From Leptolyngbya sp. NIES-2104 (GTDB lineage Bacteria > Cyanobacteriota > Cyanobacteriia > Leptolyngbyales > Leptolyngbyaceae): a stretch of DNA of 64,000 bases. Positions 1 to 9,252 of the stretch are shown here, piece after piece (within the stretch, counting starts at the first letter, position 1; each line of letters opens with the position of its first letter). The notes beneath the pieces are model-generated. The model saw only the letters and a program-made list of their open reading frames with translations. It was not told the origin of the DNA and searched no databases. The translations under genes and the position numbers were made by a program. Location of the stretch: positions 3,844,001 through 3,908,000 of the forward strand of contig NZ_BBWW01000001.1 of assembly GCF_001485215.1 (NCBI RefSeq). The letters are read 5' to 3'.

Positions 1-75
1 AGAGATTTCCCGACATTTCCCCACCGAGCGTAAGAAAGCACTAAGATCAGTACACACTTCAGCACGATCGAGACG

Positions 76-411
76 ATGGCAACTTCAGATTTACCTCGCG
101 ACCTTGAGCCGATTCACGAACACGATCCAGCGCATCCCCACGTTCACAGCGAAGAATCGGTGCGCCGAGTGATTAATCGGTTGTCACGGATTGAAGGGCA
201 CATTCGCGGTATTAAAACGATGGTACAAAGCGATCGACCTTGCCCCGATGTGCTGATTCAGGTTGCCGCTGTTCGAGGAGCACTCGATCGAGTGGCACGA
301 ATGATTCTAGATGAGCATTTATCGCAATGTGTGTCGCGTGCCGCTAAAGAAGGCAACATCGATGCGGAGATCGAAGAATTGAAGGCGGCACTTGATCGAT
401 TTTTACCCTAA
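76..411 (+). CDS. CsoR/InrS-type metal-sensing repressor
   Basis: This 111-residue protein belongs to the CsoR (DUF156) family of all-helical, DNA-binding metal sensors. Members release DNA when Cu(I) or Ni(II) binds and so derepress efflux genes. The family metal ligands appear as Cys56, His81 and Cys85. The N-terminal tail carries a histidine cluster (His14, 16, 20, 22, 24), as in the cyanobacterial nickel sensor InrS. The 'RLSRIEGHIRGI' helix is the family signature. The tail suggests nickel rather than copper, but this is inference. No efflux gene lies next to it in the window. Its TAA stop overlaps the stop of the convergent SDR gene. No G-tract CsoR operator was seen in the 75 bases upstream. 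Confidence 0.88.
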   Translation: MATSDLPRDLEPIHEHDPAHPHVHSEESVRRVINRLSRIEGHIRGIKTMVQSDRPCPDVLIQVAAVRGALDRVARMILDEHLSQCVSRAAKEGNIDAEIEELKAALDRFLP

Positions 412-1067
412 GCAACTTGTGCAAATAATTCAGAGAACGGTTTGGGAGCCGCTTCTGGATTTGCTACGATTTCAACGATTTTATTTCGCGCCGCAGGTTG
501 AAAAATCGACTCGATACACACTTGAGCCACTTTCGTCCGGGGAATGCTGCCCTCAGAAAGCGTATCGGCGGACGACATGACGACCGCATTCTCATTTTCT
601 TCGTTTTTCAATCCGCCCGGACGTATGATCGTATAAGTCAGCCCGCTTTTCTGTAGGTATTCTTCCGCCTGCTTTTTCCACACCAGAATCAACCAAAACA
701 AATTCAAGGGGTGGAATAGCTTTGACGTACAAAGCGAACTTACAAAAACGAAATGCTCAATCCCTTTTGCTTTTGCGGCATCGACTAAATTTTTTGTGCC
801 TTCGTAATCGACCTTGTAAGGCTGAGTGGGATCAAAACTCGGTTTCGCTCCGGTCGCACAAAACACCACTGTAGAATCTCCCATTGCAGCGATTAACTGC
901 GATCCCTGCAACACATCCCCTTGAACTAGCTCGACCTCGATCGGCAAAATTGATCGAGCCGCGTCAGGATTCCGTACCAATGCCCGAACGGGAATTCCGC
1001 GATCGACGAGTTGTTTCACGATCCGCCGTCCTGTTTCGCCCGTTGCGCCTGCGACAAATGCTTTCAT
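408..1067 (-). CDS. Atypical SDR, NAD(P)-binding (NmrA/Tic62-like)
   Basis: The 219-residue protein is an atypical short-chain dehydrogenase with an N-terminal Rossmann fold. The nucleotide-binding GATGETG motif lies at residues 8-14, and 'VSSLCTS' occupies the position of the catalytic Ser region. Such proteins bind NAD(P)H and act as reductases or as redox-sensing, scaffolding proteins. The cyanobacterial group is related to plant Tic62 and NmrA-like proteins. No substrate can be assigned. The gene is convergent with the CsoR-type gene, with overlapping stop codons, and is probably transcribed alone. Confidence 0.85.
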   Translation of the reverse strand: MKAFVAGATGETGRRIVKQLVDRGIPVRALVRNPDAARSILPIEVELVQGDVLQGSQLIAAMGDSTVVFCATGAKPSFDPTQPYKVDYEGTKNLVDAAKAKGIEHFVFVSSLCTSKLFHPLNLFWLILVWKKQAEEYLQKSGLTYTIIRPGGLKNEENENAVVMSSADTLSEGSIPRTKVAQVCIESIFQPAARNKIVEIVANPEAAPKPFSELFAQVA

Positions 1068-1374
1068 ACACGATCCCCAAAAATTCAGTGTCTACAGTTA
1101 TGATCGCTTTCTTTTCACTTTACATCTCGCGGCGGAAAGACTTGATCCCGCCCGATCGCTGAAATTTTTTGCTATAACTTTCCAGAACCCTTGTCCACAA
1201 AGTAAGATACAAAACAGTATTGTTTTAACTTTTGTAACGTAAAACACAACCTCCCACCTTCCGCAGAAAGATATTAATTCAATAAACTTTCAGTAGCCGC
1301 TCTGCTGAAATTGAATCCTATCTGTATCCTTTAGGGAACCTTGACCTAGACCCACGGCAAACGGTGTAGAGTGA
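1068..1374. other. Intergenic region between divergent SDR and DUF1997 genes
   Basis: About 300 AT-rich bases separate two divergent genes and must hold both promoters. A TATAAC hexamer near 1173 and AT-rich stretches near 1215-1290 are -10 candidates, but none has a convincing -35 partner. No gene, repeat or strong hairpin was seen. Confidence 0.4.
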
Positions 1375-2055
1375 ATGCAATCGCAACCGACCGATCCTTC
1401 AGATTTCGCTAATCCTAATTTTGTCCGCACGGATGCCGCTCATCCGAGTGAAACGTCCGCTCATCCGAGTGAAATGTTACTAAACGAGCCGACGATCTTT
1501 TCTAGTCAGTTTATCGACTGCATGGAGATGAATGCGGATGCTCAAACAGTGGCGCAGTATCTCGATGTGCATCAGGACTGGTTTCATCGTTGCGCTCACC
1601 CGATGCACGTTGAATCGATCGGGCAAAATAGCTATGCGCTGACCATTGGACATTTCGGGGCGTTTGGGTACGATGTCGAGCCGAAAGTTGGTTTAGACCT
1701 CCTGCCGCAGCAAGAAGGCATTTATCGGATTGAGACGGTTCCAGTTCCGGGTGAGGTGCCGCTGGGGTATGAAGTCGATTTCCAAGCGGCTTTAGAGCTA
1801 GTTGAACATCCGAGCCAGTTTGATCCGGCTGCAAAAATGACTCAGGTGCAGTGGCAGCTTGATTTGAAAGTGGCGATTCAGTTTCCCAGATTTATTCATG
1901 CACTGCCAGATTCATTGATTCAGAAAACGGGCGATCGCATTCTTCGTCAAGTGGTTCGCCAAGTCTCGCGCCGTCTAACTCACAAGGTTCAAGAAGATTT
2001 CCATTCTTCTCGCCATCTCTCGCTACCCAAACGAAGCCGTAGAAAGCTTTTATAA
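1375..2055 (+). CDS. DUF1997 family protein
   Basis: The 226-residue protein matches the DUF1997 family of cyanobacteria and plastids, whose biochemical role is unknown. The conserved part begins near residue 45 and includes the segment around 'YALTIGHFGAFGYDVEPKVG'. The first 35 residues are low-complexity and contain a near-duplicate of AHPSE, so Met34 (ATG at 1474) is a plausible alternative start. There is no signal peptide or membrane segment. The gene is convergent with the 2H phosphoesterase gene, and their 3' ends overlap by six bases. Confidence 0.75.
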   Translation: MQSQPTDPSDFANPNFVRTDAAHPSETSAHPSEMLLNEPTIFSSQFIDCMEMNADAQTVAQYLDVHQDWFHRCAHPMHVESIGQNSYALTIGHFGAFGYDVEPKVGLDLLPQQEGIYRIETVPVPGEVPLGYEVDFQAALELVEHPSQFDPAAKMTQVQWQLDLKVAIQFPRFIHALPDSLIQKTGDRILRQVVRQVSRRLTHKVQEDFHSSRHLSLPKRSRRKLL

Positions 2056-2529
2056 AGTGATTTCACGCCAAGATTCAACATCGTCGCGGGTTTGGGGATG
2101 AGTTGGAACTTCAATTGCAGAAAGTCGATCGAAGCGAATCACGCGATCGCGTAATCGAATTTTTTCAGACAGCGATCGTTTTTCCGCTTCATTTAAGTGC
2201 GCGTAAATCAGACTGAGATGCGGATCAAGCGAATACGGTGAGCCAAAATATTTCTGAGTTGATTCGCTTAATTGCTCTAGTTGCGGATTCGAGACAAGCT
2301 GAATGAACAGCGTTTTAGTGAATTGATCAGAATGAGTGATGCGATCGACTGCTAAAACAAGATCGATCGGGGTTCGGAGAAATTCCAAGATTTTAGTCCG
2401 CTCAAAGTTGCCGCTGTAAAGAGTTACATGCGGTTGGAAAATTGGAGCATCGTATCGCTGAGCAAGATCGTTAATCAGAGATTGATAGAAAGCTTGCTCG
2501 GTTGGAATGAGCCAAAATGCAACTTTCAT
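2050..2529 (-). CDS. 2'-5' RNA ligase / cyclic phosphodiesterase-like protein (2H superfamily)
   Basis: The 159-residue protein has two HxTL/HxSL-type motifs, 'PHVTLYSG' and 'PHLSLIYAH', about 70 residues apart. These are the paired catalytic histidines of the 2H phosphoesterase superfamily, which hydrolyses or ligates 2'-5' or cyclic phosphodiester ends. I start at the ATG at 2529 (MKVAFWLIP) because the fold begins there; a longer reading to 2562 adds only hydrophobic residues. It lies 44 bases downstream of gatB on the same strand and may be cotranscribed. The substrate is unknown. Confidence 0.75.
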   Translation of the reverse strand: MKVAFWLIPTEQAFYQSLINDLAQRYDAPIFQPHVTLYSGNFERTKILEFLRTPIDLVLAVDRITHSDQFTKTLFIQLVSNPQLEQLSESTQKYFGSPYSLDPHLSLIYAHLNEAEKRSLSEKIRLRDRVIRFDRLSAIEVPTHPQTRDDVESWREITL

Positions 2530-2573
2530 GAGAATCAAAAAAGGGCTGAGCAAAATGCCCAACCCAAAATTTT

Positions 2574-4082
2574 CTAACTGTTCAACTTCTTCGCCAGCAA
2601 TTGATTTGTGAGCTTCGGATCTGCTCGTCCTCCGGTTTCCTTCATCACCTTACCGACAAAGAAACCGAGCAGTTTCGTCTTACCCGCGCGGTACTGTTCT
2701 AGCTCGTTCGGGTTAGCGGCAAGAACGGCATCGATCGCAGATTCGATCGCGCCCGCATCCGAAATCTGAATCAAGCCTTTCTTCTCGATTAGCTCTTTTG
2801 CCGATCCGCCTGTTTTCAACAATTCCGGCAAGACATCTTTCCCGATCTTGTTGCTGATGGTACCGTCTTCGATCAGTCCGATCAGTTCCGCCAACGTTTC
2901 GGGCTTGAGTGCTAGTTGAGTGATACTTAATCGCTCATTGTTCAGATAAGCGCTGATATCGCTCATGATCCAGTTTGCTGCCAGTTTCGGATTGGCTTTC
3001 GCAGCGATCGTCGCTTCAAAATATTCGGCGATCGCTCGATCGTCGGTCAAAATCCGCGCATCATACGCCGACAGTCCCAACTCTTCCTCATAACGGTGAC
3101 GCTTTTGGTACGGCAATTCGGGAAGCTGCGATCGCCATTCTTCTAACTGCTCCGAAGCAACCTCGATCGGTCCCAAATCTGGCTCAGGAAAATATCGATA
3201 ATCGCTCGATCCTTCCTTCACCCGCATACTGATCGTACGTTGTGACCCTTCTTCCCAAAGGCGCGTTTCTTGAACAATCTTTTCACCGTTCTCGATCGCT
3301 GCGGTTTGCCGTTCGATCTCGTAGTCGATCGCTTTTTGGATCGCACTAAACGAGTTCATATTCTTAATTTCGACCTTTACGCCGAATTCCTCTTGTCCCA
3401 CCGGACGCACCGAAACGTTCACATCACACCGCAGCGAACCTTCCTGCATATTGCCGTCACTCACACCCAAATAAAGCATGATTCGGCGCAATTCTTGAGC
3501 ATATTCGGCGGCTTCTTGTCCGGTTCGCATATCAGGCTCAGACACGATTTCGCATAGAGGAATGCCCGCCCGGTTGTAATCCACCAGTGAATAGGTTGAT
3601 CCCGACAGTCGATCGCTGCCTCCATGCACCAATTTACCCGCATCTTCTTCCATGTGCAGGCGAGTAATCCCGATTCGCTTCGTTTTCGCTTTCCCGTTTT
3701 CATCGAGAAGTGGCTTACCTTTGTCATCGGTAATTTCAATTTCTAACCAACCGTGTTCAGCGATCGGTAAATCATATTGCGAAATTTGATAATTCTTCGG
3801 CAGATCCGGATAAAAATACTGTTTGCGATCGAACTTACTGTAAGGTGCAATTTGGCAATTGAGCGCGAGTCCTGCCTTGACTGCATATTCCAGCACTTTC
3901 TGATTTAGAACAGGCAGGACTCCCGGCATTCCCATGCACACCGGATCAATATTGACATTAGGATCAGTCGTAAACTTGGTTGAGCTATCCGAAAAAATCT
4001 TCGTCTCGGTATTCAACTGACAGTGAGTTTCGAGTCCGATAATCGCTTCGTACTGAGTTTTAACGGGAGCAGCAGTAGTCAT
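2574..4082 (-). CDS. gatB: Asp/Glu-tRNA amidotransferase subunit B
   Basis: The 502-residue product is subunit B of the GatCAB complex. This enzyme converts misacylated Glu-tRNA(Gln), and in many bacteria Asp-tRNA(Asn), into Gln- and Asn-tRNA. GatB kinase-like cradle motifs are clear: '[11 protein letters not shown]' near residue 15, '[10 protein letters not shown]' near residue 95 and '[12 protein letters not shown]' near residue 145. The C-terminal 150 residues form the tail/YqeY-like tRNA-binding domain. Length is typical. gatA and gatC are not adjacent, which is usual in cyanobacteria. The gene is divergent from the PP2C phosphatase gene. Confidence 0.97.
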   Translation of the reverse strand: MTTAAPVKTQYEAIIGLETHCQLNTETKIFSDSSTKFTTDPNVNIDPVCMGMPGVLPVLNQKVLEYAVKAGLALNCQIAPYSKFDRKQYFYPDLPKNYQISQYDLPIAEHGWLEIEITDDKGKPLLDENGKAKTKRIGITRLHMEEDAGKLVHGGSDRLSGSTYSLVDYNRAGIPLCEIVSEPDMRTGQEAAEYAQELRRIMLYLGVSDGNMQEGSLRCDVNVSVRPVGQEEFGVKVEIKNMNSFSAIQKAIDYEIERQTAAIENGEKIVQETRLWEEGSQRTISMRVKEGSSDYRYFPEPDLGPIEVASEQLEEWRSQLPELPYQKRHRYEEELGLSAYDARILTDDRAIAEYFEATIAAKANPKLAANWIMSDISAYLNNERLSITQLALKPETLAELIGLIEDGTISNKIGKDVLPELLKTGGSAKELIEKKGLIQISDAGAIESAIDAVLAANPNELEQYRAGKTKLLGFFVGKVMKETGGRADPKLTNQLLAKKLNS

Positions 4083-4281
4083 GAAATCAATCGCCTGTGA
4101 AAAAGCTGGATTCCATTTTAAAGGATCAAGGCAGAATGGGACTGCAAGGACTCAGATCGGATTTCTAGAATTCGGTTGAACCTGAGCTAAGATTGCTACA
4201 CCCGCCTGAAAAATCACGACCGTCTTGCTGAATCTACGTACCATTGAAGAAAAAACTCGATCGGGAACCGAGGAACTTGGA

Positions 4282-6051
4282 ATGCTGGTCTGCCCTCAAT
4301 GCCAATTTGAGAATCCAGAAGATCATAACTTTTGTCAGGCGTGCGGAACTTCGTTAGTTGAGAAACCCTGTCCAAATTGTGGTGAGCGAGTCGATTGGAG
4401 TGCTTACGACTGCCCGAAATGCGGCACTGTCACAGGCACGATTCGATCGCTCTGGATGTCCAAACCTTCCCGGACTTTCCAACTCGATGCCCGGTATGAG
4501 CTTTTAGAATCGTCGCAAGTGCTCGATCGAGAACCCTTAAAGCCCGCCATCCTCGACACGCCACCGGATAGCGCAGTGCCTTATCTCGAATTAGAGCCGT
4601 ACCTACATCAGATTTTGCCCTTATTGTTCAATGCGTGGCAGGACGACGATCGCGATGTGCTCATTCTCGAAGATCGATCGCACTTCACCATTCTGAGCGA
4701 CTTTCTCAAAACCAGTCAGAACGTGCCGCTGCTGCAAATTCTCCACTGGTTCTACGAAATGATTGATATTTGGGAAGCGCTGGAACCCTATCGCTTGTGT
4801 CAAAGTCTAGTAGAGTCTGCCAATCTCCGATTAGACGAGGATCAGCTACTCTGTTTAGAACGATTGATTCCTAACCTTGCAACTGCGCCCACGCTAAAAA
4901 ACTTGGGTACAATCTGGCAAAACCTTCTCGCTCAACTGTCTCAAACGCAATCCGCATCTTTACATATCCTGATTGCTGATTTGCTATCCGACTCTGTTTC
5001 GACCCTCGACGACCTACGATCGCGACTTAAAGCGATCGCGCACGATACCCAAGCCGATTTTACTGACTCTGAGATCATGTCTGACCCGCAATTGCCCGAT
5101 CTGCCCAGTGCCTCTACTTCCGAAGAACCCGAACAGGTGATCACGGTCATCGCTGAACCGGATCACGACAATGATGATATGCCGACCGTGGTTTTACCGA
5201 TGCAGTTGTTTAATCTCGAAGATGCGGGACGAACTGACATCGGACGACAGCGAGATCATAACGAAGACTGTTTCGGGATTGATACGCAGATTGATAAAGT
5301 GCACTCTCCAGCGAATAAAGTTATTCAAGCACGAGGGCTGTATGTGCTGTGTGATGGCATGGGTGGACATGCAGGCGGAGAAGTCGCGAGTCAAATGGCA
5401 CTCGACACGTTAAGAACGTACTTTCGACAGTATTGGCACGAGATTGATAATGGAGTCCATCCGGCAAAGTTGCCTTCTGCGGATGTGATTCGGACTGCGA
5501 TCCAGCAAGCGAACAAAGCGATTTATAACGTGAACCAAGAAGGACTGCGATCGGGCAGTGGCAGAATGGGCACGACCTTAGTGATGGTGATAGTTCACGA
5601 TACCGAAGCCGCTGTCGCTCATGTGGGTGATAGTCGCCTGTATCGCTACACTCGCAAACATGGACTCGAACAGGTCACGCTCGATCATGAAGTCGGACAG
5701 CGTGAAATTCTGCGCGGAGTCGAGCCAGATATTGCTTACGGTCGCCCGGATGCTTATCAGTTAACTCAGGCATTGGGTCCGCGTGATGAATACTTTGTGA
5801 ATCCCGATGTGCAGTTCTTTGAAATTAACGAAGACATGGTGCTGCTGTTGGCATCGGATGGCTTGACCGATAACGATTTGCTTGAAACCTATTGGCAGAG
5901 TCACGTTGATCCGATGCTGAGTTCGCAGAACAATCTAGACCATAGTGTGAGTAATTTGATTGATTTAGCGAATCAGTATAACGGGCATGACAACATTACC
6001 GCGATCGCAATCCGCGCTAAGGTTCGCCCAAATCTCGATCAATTAAAGTAA
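4282..6051 (+). CDS. PP2C-family Ser/Thr phosphatase with N-terminal double zinc ribbon
   Basis: The protein opens with two Cys4 zinc ribbons (CPQC...CQAC and CPNC...CPKC) in its first 50 residues, followed by a variable region of about 260 residues. The C-terminal 250 residues are a PPM/PP2C phosphatase domain. All metal-binding motifs are present: RDHNED, LCDGMGGHAGG, GTTLV, VGDSRLYR, LLLASDGLTDN and GHDNITAI. It should dephosphorylate Ser/Thr-phosphoproteins, opposing Hanks-type kinases such as the one at 35214. I start at the ATG at 4282, preceded by GAGG, rather than the TTG at 4225. A strong terminator follows at 6084. Confidence 0.92.
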   Translation: MLVCPQCQFENPEDHNFCQACGTSLVEKPCPNCGERVDWSAYDCPKCGTVTGTIRSLWMSKPSRTFQLDARYELLESSQVLDREPLKPAILDTPPDSAVPYLELEPYLHQILPLLFNAWQDDDRDVLILEDRSHFTILSDFLKTSQNVPLLQILHWFYEMIDIWEALEPYRLCQSLVESANLRLDEDQLLCLERLIPNLATAPTLKNLGTIWQNLLAQLSQTQSASLHILIADLLSDSVSTLDDLRSRLKAIAHDTQADFTDSEIMSDPQLPDLPSASTSEEPEQVITVIAEPDHDNDDMPTVVLPMQLFNLEDAGRTDIGRQRDHNEDCFGIDTQIDKVHSPANKVIQARGLYVLCDGMGGHAGGEVASQMALDTLRTYFRQYWHEIDNGVHPAKLPSADVIRTAIQQANKAIYNVNQEGLRSGSGRMGTTLVMVIVHDTEAAVAHVGDSRLYRYTRKHGLEQVTLDHEVGQREILRGVEPDIAYGRPDAYQLTQALGPRDEYFVNPDVQFFEINEDMVLLLASDGLTDNDLLETYWQSHVDPMLSSQNNLDHSVSNLIDLANQYNGHDNITAIAIRAKVRPNLDQLK

Positions 6052-6083
6052 CTCTGAGTCATCCAAATACGATCGCAAATCGC

Positions 6084-6117
6084 AAAAAGCGGGAGAGGTT
6101 AAATTCTCCCGCTTTTT
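6084..6117. terminator. Bidirectional Rho-independent terminator
   Basis: A perfect 13-bp stem (aaaaagcgggaga / tctcccgcttttt) with an 8-base loop lies between the convergent PP2C and DUF4327 genes. The A-tract on one side and T-tract on the other let it serve both directions. Confidence 0.9.
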
Positions 6118-6120
6118 GAA

Positions 6121-6348
6121 TTAATCTTCTTCCCAGCTATCGACTGCTAACAGTTCACTGACGGGATCTTTCATCGTAAACTCGAATGCTTCTAATTCTT
6201 GTTTCCAATAGCTCCAATCATCGCCGTAAAGCAACGCAATTTTCCAAAGACTATCAGTCGGTTTAAGCAGCTTCGAGTCCACCAATTTTTGAACTTGACG
6301 CTGCAATTTTTCCATCGGATGGGCGACCTGTAGGTTCATACCAATCAT
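6121..6348 (-). CDS. DUF4327 family small protein
   Basis: The 75-residue protein resembles DUF4327, a family of about 70-residue cyanobacterial proteins of unknown function. The shared pattern is an RQVQKLV-type helix, then 'WSYWKQELEAFEF' and a C-terminal 'DPVSELLAVDSWEED'. No signal peptide or membrane segment is seen. The start could be 6348 or the ATG at 6339 (MNLQ). The homology call rests on pattern memory. The gene is convergent with the PP2C gene across a shared terminator. Confidence 0.65.
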   Translation of the reverse strand: MIGMNLQVAHPMEKLQRQVQKLVDSKLLKPTDSLWKIALLYGDDWSYWKQELEAFEFTMKDPVSELLAVDSWEED

Positions 6349-6580
6349 CTACCAATAATTTAGATTGTGAATTAATTGTGCGAATGTCTCGTGCAAGCAA
6401 CCGCTCTGAACACATTTCACTGTGGAGGTGTCTGTTTCTCGCGGTGCATCACCGTTTCAGTTACCAATGTTAGCGTACTTCCATTGATTTTTGACAAGTC
6501 GTTTCAACATTTAATTGATTCGGATTGCCGAACCTGTGATCAGGATGATTTATCAGTTTAGACACCTCTAGTTCTACACA

Positions 6581-6755
6581 TTAAATCAATCGAATTACGT
6601 CAATCTTGAGTAACATTTTATCTAAGGCATAAAGCAGAACTTGAATACAGTCGATCGCAGTCTGCATTAACCAAGTTGCGATTCTTTGTCGTCGATATGT
6701 CGGTTCTGCATACAGTCCCCGAATGTCCCTGTAAGGCAACCATTGAGAGTCGATC
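6581..6755 (-). pseudogene. GNAT acetyltransferase remnant
   Basis: Just after the cimA stop, on the same strand but in another frame, about 57 codons encode a segment resembling the acetyl-CoA-binding core of GNAT acetyltransferases: 'IRGLYAEPTYRRQRIATWL' followed by a helix. In the family this is the β4-α3 pyrophosphate loop R/Q-x-x-G-x-G/A; here the central Gly is Arg. There is no N-terminal half, no start codon of its own outside cimA, and the frame stops soon after. It looks like the decayed 3' part of a lost gene. Confidence 0.5.
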
Positions 6756-6761
6756 GACGAT

Positions 6762-8381
6762 TTAACAGGGTTGCATTGTTTTAGCACGATGCTGCAACAA
6801 TAGCCCATACTCCAAACTTTCCACGACCGCTTGGTAAGACGCTTCCAGGATATTTCCTGAGACTCCCACAGTTGCCCAGCGTTGACCACCGTTACTTGAC
6901 TCAACCAGCACACGAGTTTTAGCGGATGTCCCAGCCGCACCGTCAAGAATCCGCACCTTGTAATCGGTGAGGTAGAAGGTCGCAATCTCAGGATAAACAT
7001 TGATCAAAGCTTTTCTTAGAGCAGCATCTAACGCAGAAACGGGACCATTCCCTTCAGCCACTTCGAGGATTTCTTTGCCTTGAATTGCCACTTTCACAGT
7101 TGCCAGCGATCGAGCCGTTCCACAATAGCTCCGAGCAGGTGCTGATTCTGCCATCATGTCGTAATGCACTTGGAATCCTCGGACTTCAAACGGGTAAGAT
7201 CGCTCTCCCAAAGCTTCTCGAATCAACAGTTCAAAACTCGCTTCCGCCGCTTCAAACTGATAGCCATCCTGCTCTAGATGCTTAAGGGATTCGAGAATCT
7301 GGCGACAGGTCGGATCGTGCTTATCGAGATTGAAACCGAGCGATCGAGCTTTTGCCAAAATATTACTCATCCCCGATTGCTCGGATATCACAATCCTTCG
7401 AGTATTGCCTACTAACTCAGGCTGTAAATGCTCGTAAGTGATTGGATTGCGCTGAACGGCTGAAACGTGTAGTCCGCCTTTATGAGCAAACGCAGACAAT
7501 CCGACAAACGGTGCATGATCATCGGGTGCAAGGTTCGCAACTTCACTGACAATTCGACTGACTTGGGTAAGCGTGGATAGCTTTTCAGCGGGTAAACACT
7601 GATAGCCAAGCTTTAATTGCAGATTGGGAATCAGAGAGCAAAGATTTGCATTGCCGCAGCGCTCCCCGTAACCGTTAATTGTGCCTTGAACCATGGTTGC
7701 ACCAGCATTCACAGCGGAGAGGGCATTCGCGATCGCTAACTCACAATCGTTGTGGGTGTGAATGCCGATCTGAGTCGGTGGAATCGCATCGATCACTTCG
7801 CGCACAATGCGATCGACTTCGTGTGGCAGGGTTCCCCCATTTGTATCACAGAGCGTGATCCATTCTGCACCCGCCAAAATCGCCGCCTCTAAAGTTTTCA
7901 GCGCATAGTCTGGATTGTGCTTGTAGCCATCGAACCAATGTTCGGCATCGTAAATGATTCGTCGATCGCAGTGTTTGAGATACGCGATCGTATCTTGAAT
8001 CATCAATAGATTTTCATCGAGCGTTGTTTGCAGTCCTTCGGTGACGTGCAAATCCCAGGACTTGCCAACGATCGTGATCCATTTCGTTCCCGCTGCCAAA
8101 ATCGGCTGCAACATCGGATCAGTTGCGGCAGTTTTTCCTGGACGACGAGTGAAGCAGAACGCCACGATTTCCGCTTGACTCAAAGGTTGCTCCTTGAGAT
8201 GCCAGAAAAATTGCACGTCTTTAGGATTGGCTCCGGGCCATCCCCCTTCGATGAATGGAATGCCTAACTGATCTAATTGACGTGCGATTCGGATCTTGTC
8301 TTCAACCGAGAATGAAATGCCTTCTCGTTGAGCGCCATCGCGCAGAGTGGTATCGTAAATCGACAAAAGAATCTGAGCCAT
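6762..8381 (-). CDS. cimA: (R)-citramalate synthase
   Basis: The 539-residue enzyme condenses pyruvate and acetyl-CoA to (R)-citramalate, the threonine-independent entry to isoleucine synthesis. The HMGL-like TIM barrel starts at once with 'YDTTLRDGAQ' (residues 8-17), has 'CDTNGG' near residue 178 and the HTHND motif near 208. The C-terminal third is the LeuA-type allosteric regulatory domain, through which isoleucine normally inhibits. Length and motifs separate it from 2-isopropylmalate synthase. It is monocistronic in this window, and a GNAT relic follows it. Confidence 0.93.
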   Translation of the reverse strand: MAQILLSIYDTTLRDGAQREGISFSVEDKIRIARQLDQLGIPFIEGGWPGANPKDVQFFWHLKEQPLSQAEIVAFCFTRRPGKTAATDPMLQPILAAGTKWITIVGKSWDLHVTEGLQTTLDENLLMIQDTIAYLKHCDRRIIYDAEHWFDGYKHNPDYALKTLEAAILAGAEWITLCDTNGGTLPHEVDRIVREVIDAIPPTQIGIHTHNDCELAIANALSAVNAGATMVQGTINGYGERCGNANLCSLIPNLQLKLGYQCLPAEKLSTLTQVSRIVSEVANLAPDDHAPFVGLSAFAHKGGLHVSAVQRNPITYEHLQPELVGNTRRIVISEQSGMSNILAKARSLGFNLDKHDPTCRQILESLKHLEQDGYQFEAAEASFELLIREALGERSYPFEVRGFQVHYDMMAESAPARSYCGTARSLATVKVAIQGKEILEVAEGNGPVSALDAALRKALINVYPEIATFYLTDYKVRILDGAAGTSAKTRVLVESSNGGQRWATVGVSGNILEASYQAVVESLEYGLLLQHRAKTMQPC

Positions 8382-8492
8382 GAGGAGATTGACTCGAAAG
8401 AATAACTCTAGAATTAAGACAGTCTTCTATTGTGAAAGACCGTGGGAACAAGCACGATCGCAATTCGCAAATCGTAACGATGAGGGATAAGA

Positions 8493-8831
8493 ATGCCGAA
8501 GATTACAGCTCAGGGAAAAACGATCGAATGTGAATCCGGTGCAAATTTACGTCAAGTTTTGCTCAAAAATGGAATCGATGTGTACAACGGCAATTCAACC
8601 GTGATTAACTGTCATGGAATTGGTACTTGTGGCACTTGTGCAGTCGAAATTGAGGGCGATGTCTCCGAAATGGAATGGCGTGAAAAGACGCGATTATCTC
8701 TACCGCCTCACAGTGCTGAAAAGTCCCGCCGCTTATCCTGTCAAGTTCGTGTCCTGGGTGACATTCGCGTGACAAAATATGGGGGATTTTGGGGACAAGA
8801 TGACACCGTACAGTGGAAACCTGAAGCCTAA
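8493..8831 (+). CDS. 2Fe-2S ferredoxin-like protein
   Basis: The 112-residue protein has the plant-type [2Fe-2S] pattern: Cys40, Cys46 and Cys49, then Cys83. It is a soluble one-electron carrier. It differs from photosynthetic PetF in lacking the usual N-terminal acidic face and in having a longer gap and a basic RRLSCQVRV segment around the last Cys. That makes it one of the accessory cyanobacterial ferredoxins. The ATG at 8493 follows GAGGGA, a good ribosome-binding site. The partner enzyme is unknown. The gene is divergent from cimA. Confidence 0.88.
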   Translation: MPKITAQGKTIECESGANLRQVLLKNGIDVYNGNSTVINCHGIGTCGTCAVEIEGDVSEMEWREKTRLSLPPHSAEKSRRLSCQVRVLGDIRVTKYGGFWGQDDTVQWKPEA

Positions 8832-8901
8832 TCGGTATACTTGACGAAAAAGGCGCTTTTGTCGGGCTTTCTAACATGAGAACGTTATTAGGCAAATTGT
8901 T

Positions 8902-9249
8902 ATGAATCGAAACGGAAGACTTGTTGGCGGCGTACTCGTGGGGATTGCCCTGCTGTGGTTATTGAGAATTTTAGGAGCATTGCCGTTTAGCGATCGCACG
9001 ACTAACCAAATTGGTCAAAATCAAGCCTCCGCCCAAACTCCTCCGGATCGTCCCCCGATCGCTGATTTTGATGCGACCCGAACCAGCATCGCAAATTTTA
9101 ATCCTGGTACCGGAACCGAAGATTTCAATACTCCCGGCTCTGGAACAGTGGCACAAGATCCTGGCACCGGAACCACAACCGGAAATGGAACCGGAACAGG
9201 CTCCGGAGCTTCGACCCGTCCCGCCCCTGCGGTTCCGGGAGCTTGGTAG
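8902..9249 (+). CDS. Small membrane-anchored Gly/Thr/Pro-rich protein, unknown function
   Basis: The 115-residue protein has one hydrophobic segment (residues 8-27, 'GGVLVGIALLWLLRILGAL') that could be a signal anchor. The rest is a low-complexity Gly/Thr/Asn/Pro tail with repeated PGTGTE/NGTGTG-like units. The stop lies three bases before the thiO start, so the two are probably translated from one message. The tail composition suggests an extended periplasmic linker. No known domain was recognised. Confidence 0.6.
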   Translation: MNRNGRLVGGVLVGIALLWLLRILGALPFSDRTTNQIGQNQASAQTPPDRPPIADFDATRTSIANFNPGTGTEDFNTPGSGTVAQDPGTGTTTGNGTGTGSGASTRPAPAVPGAW

Positions 9250-9252
9250 AGC

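Noticed and set aside
6376-6561. 61-codon plus-strand frame with several Cys
   Set aside because: It starts with TTG, has no ribosome-binding site or recognisable domain, and lies in a promoter-like gap.
8832-8901. Terminator after the ferredoxin gene
   Set aside because: The gacgaaaa/ttttgtc pairing has a bulge and few G-C pairs, so it is too weak to claim.
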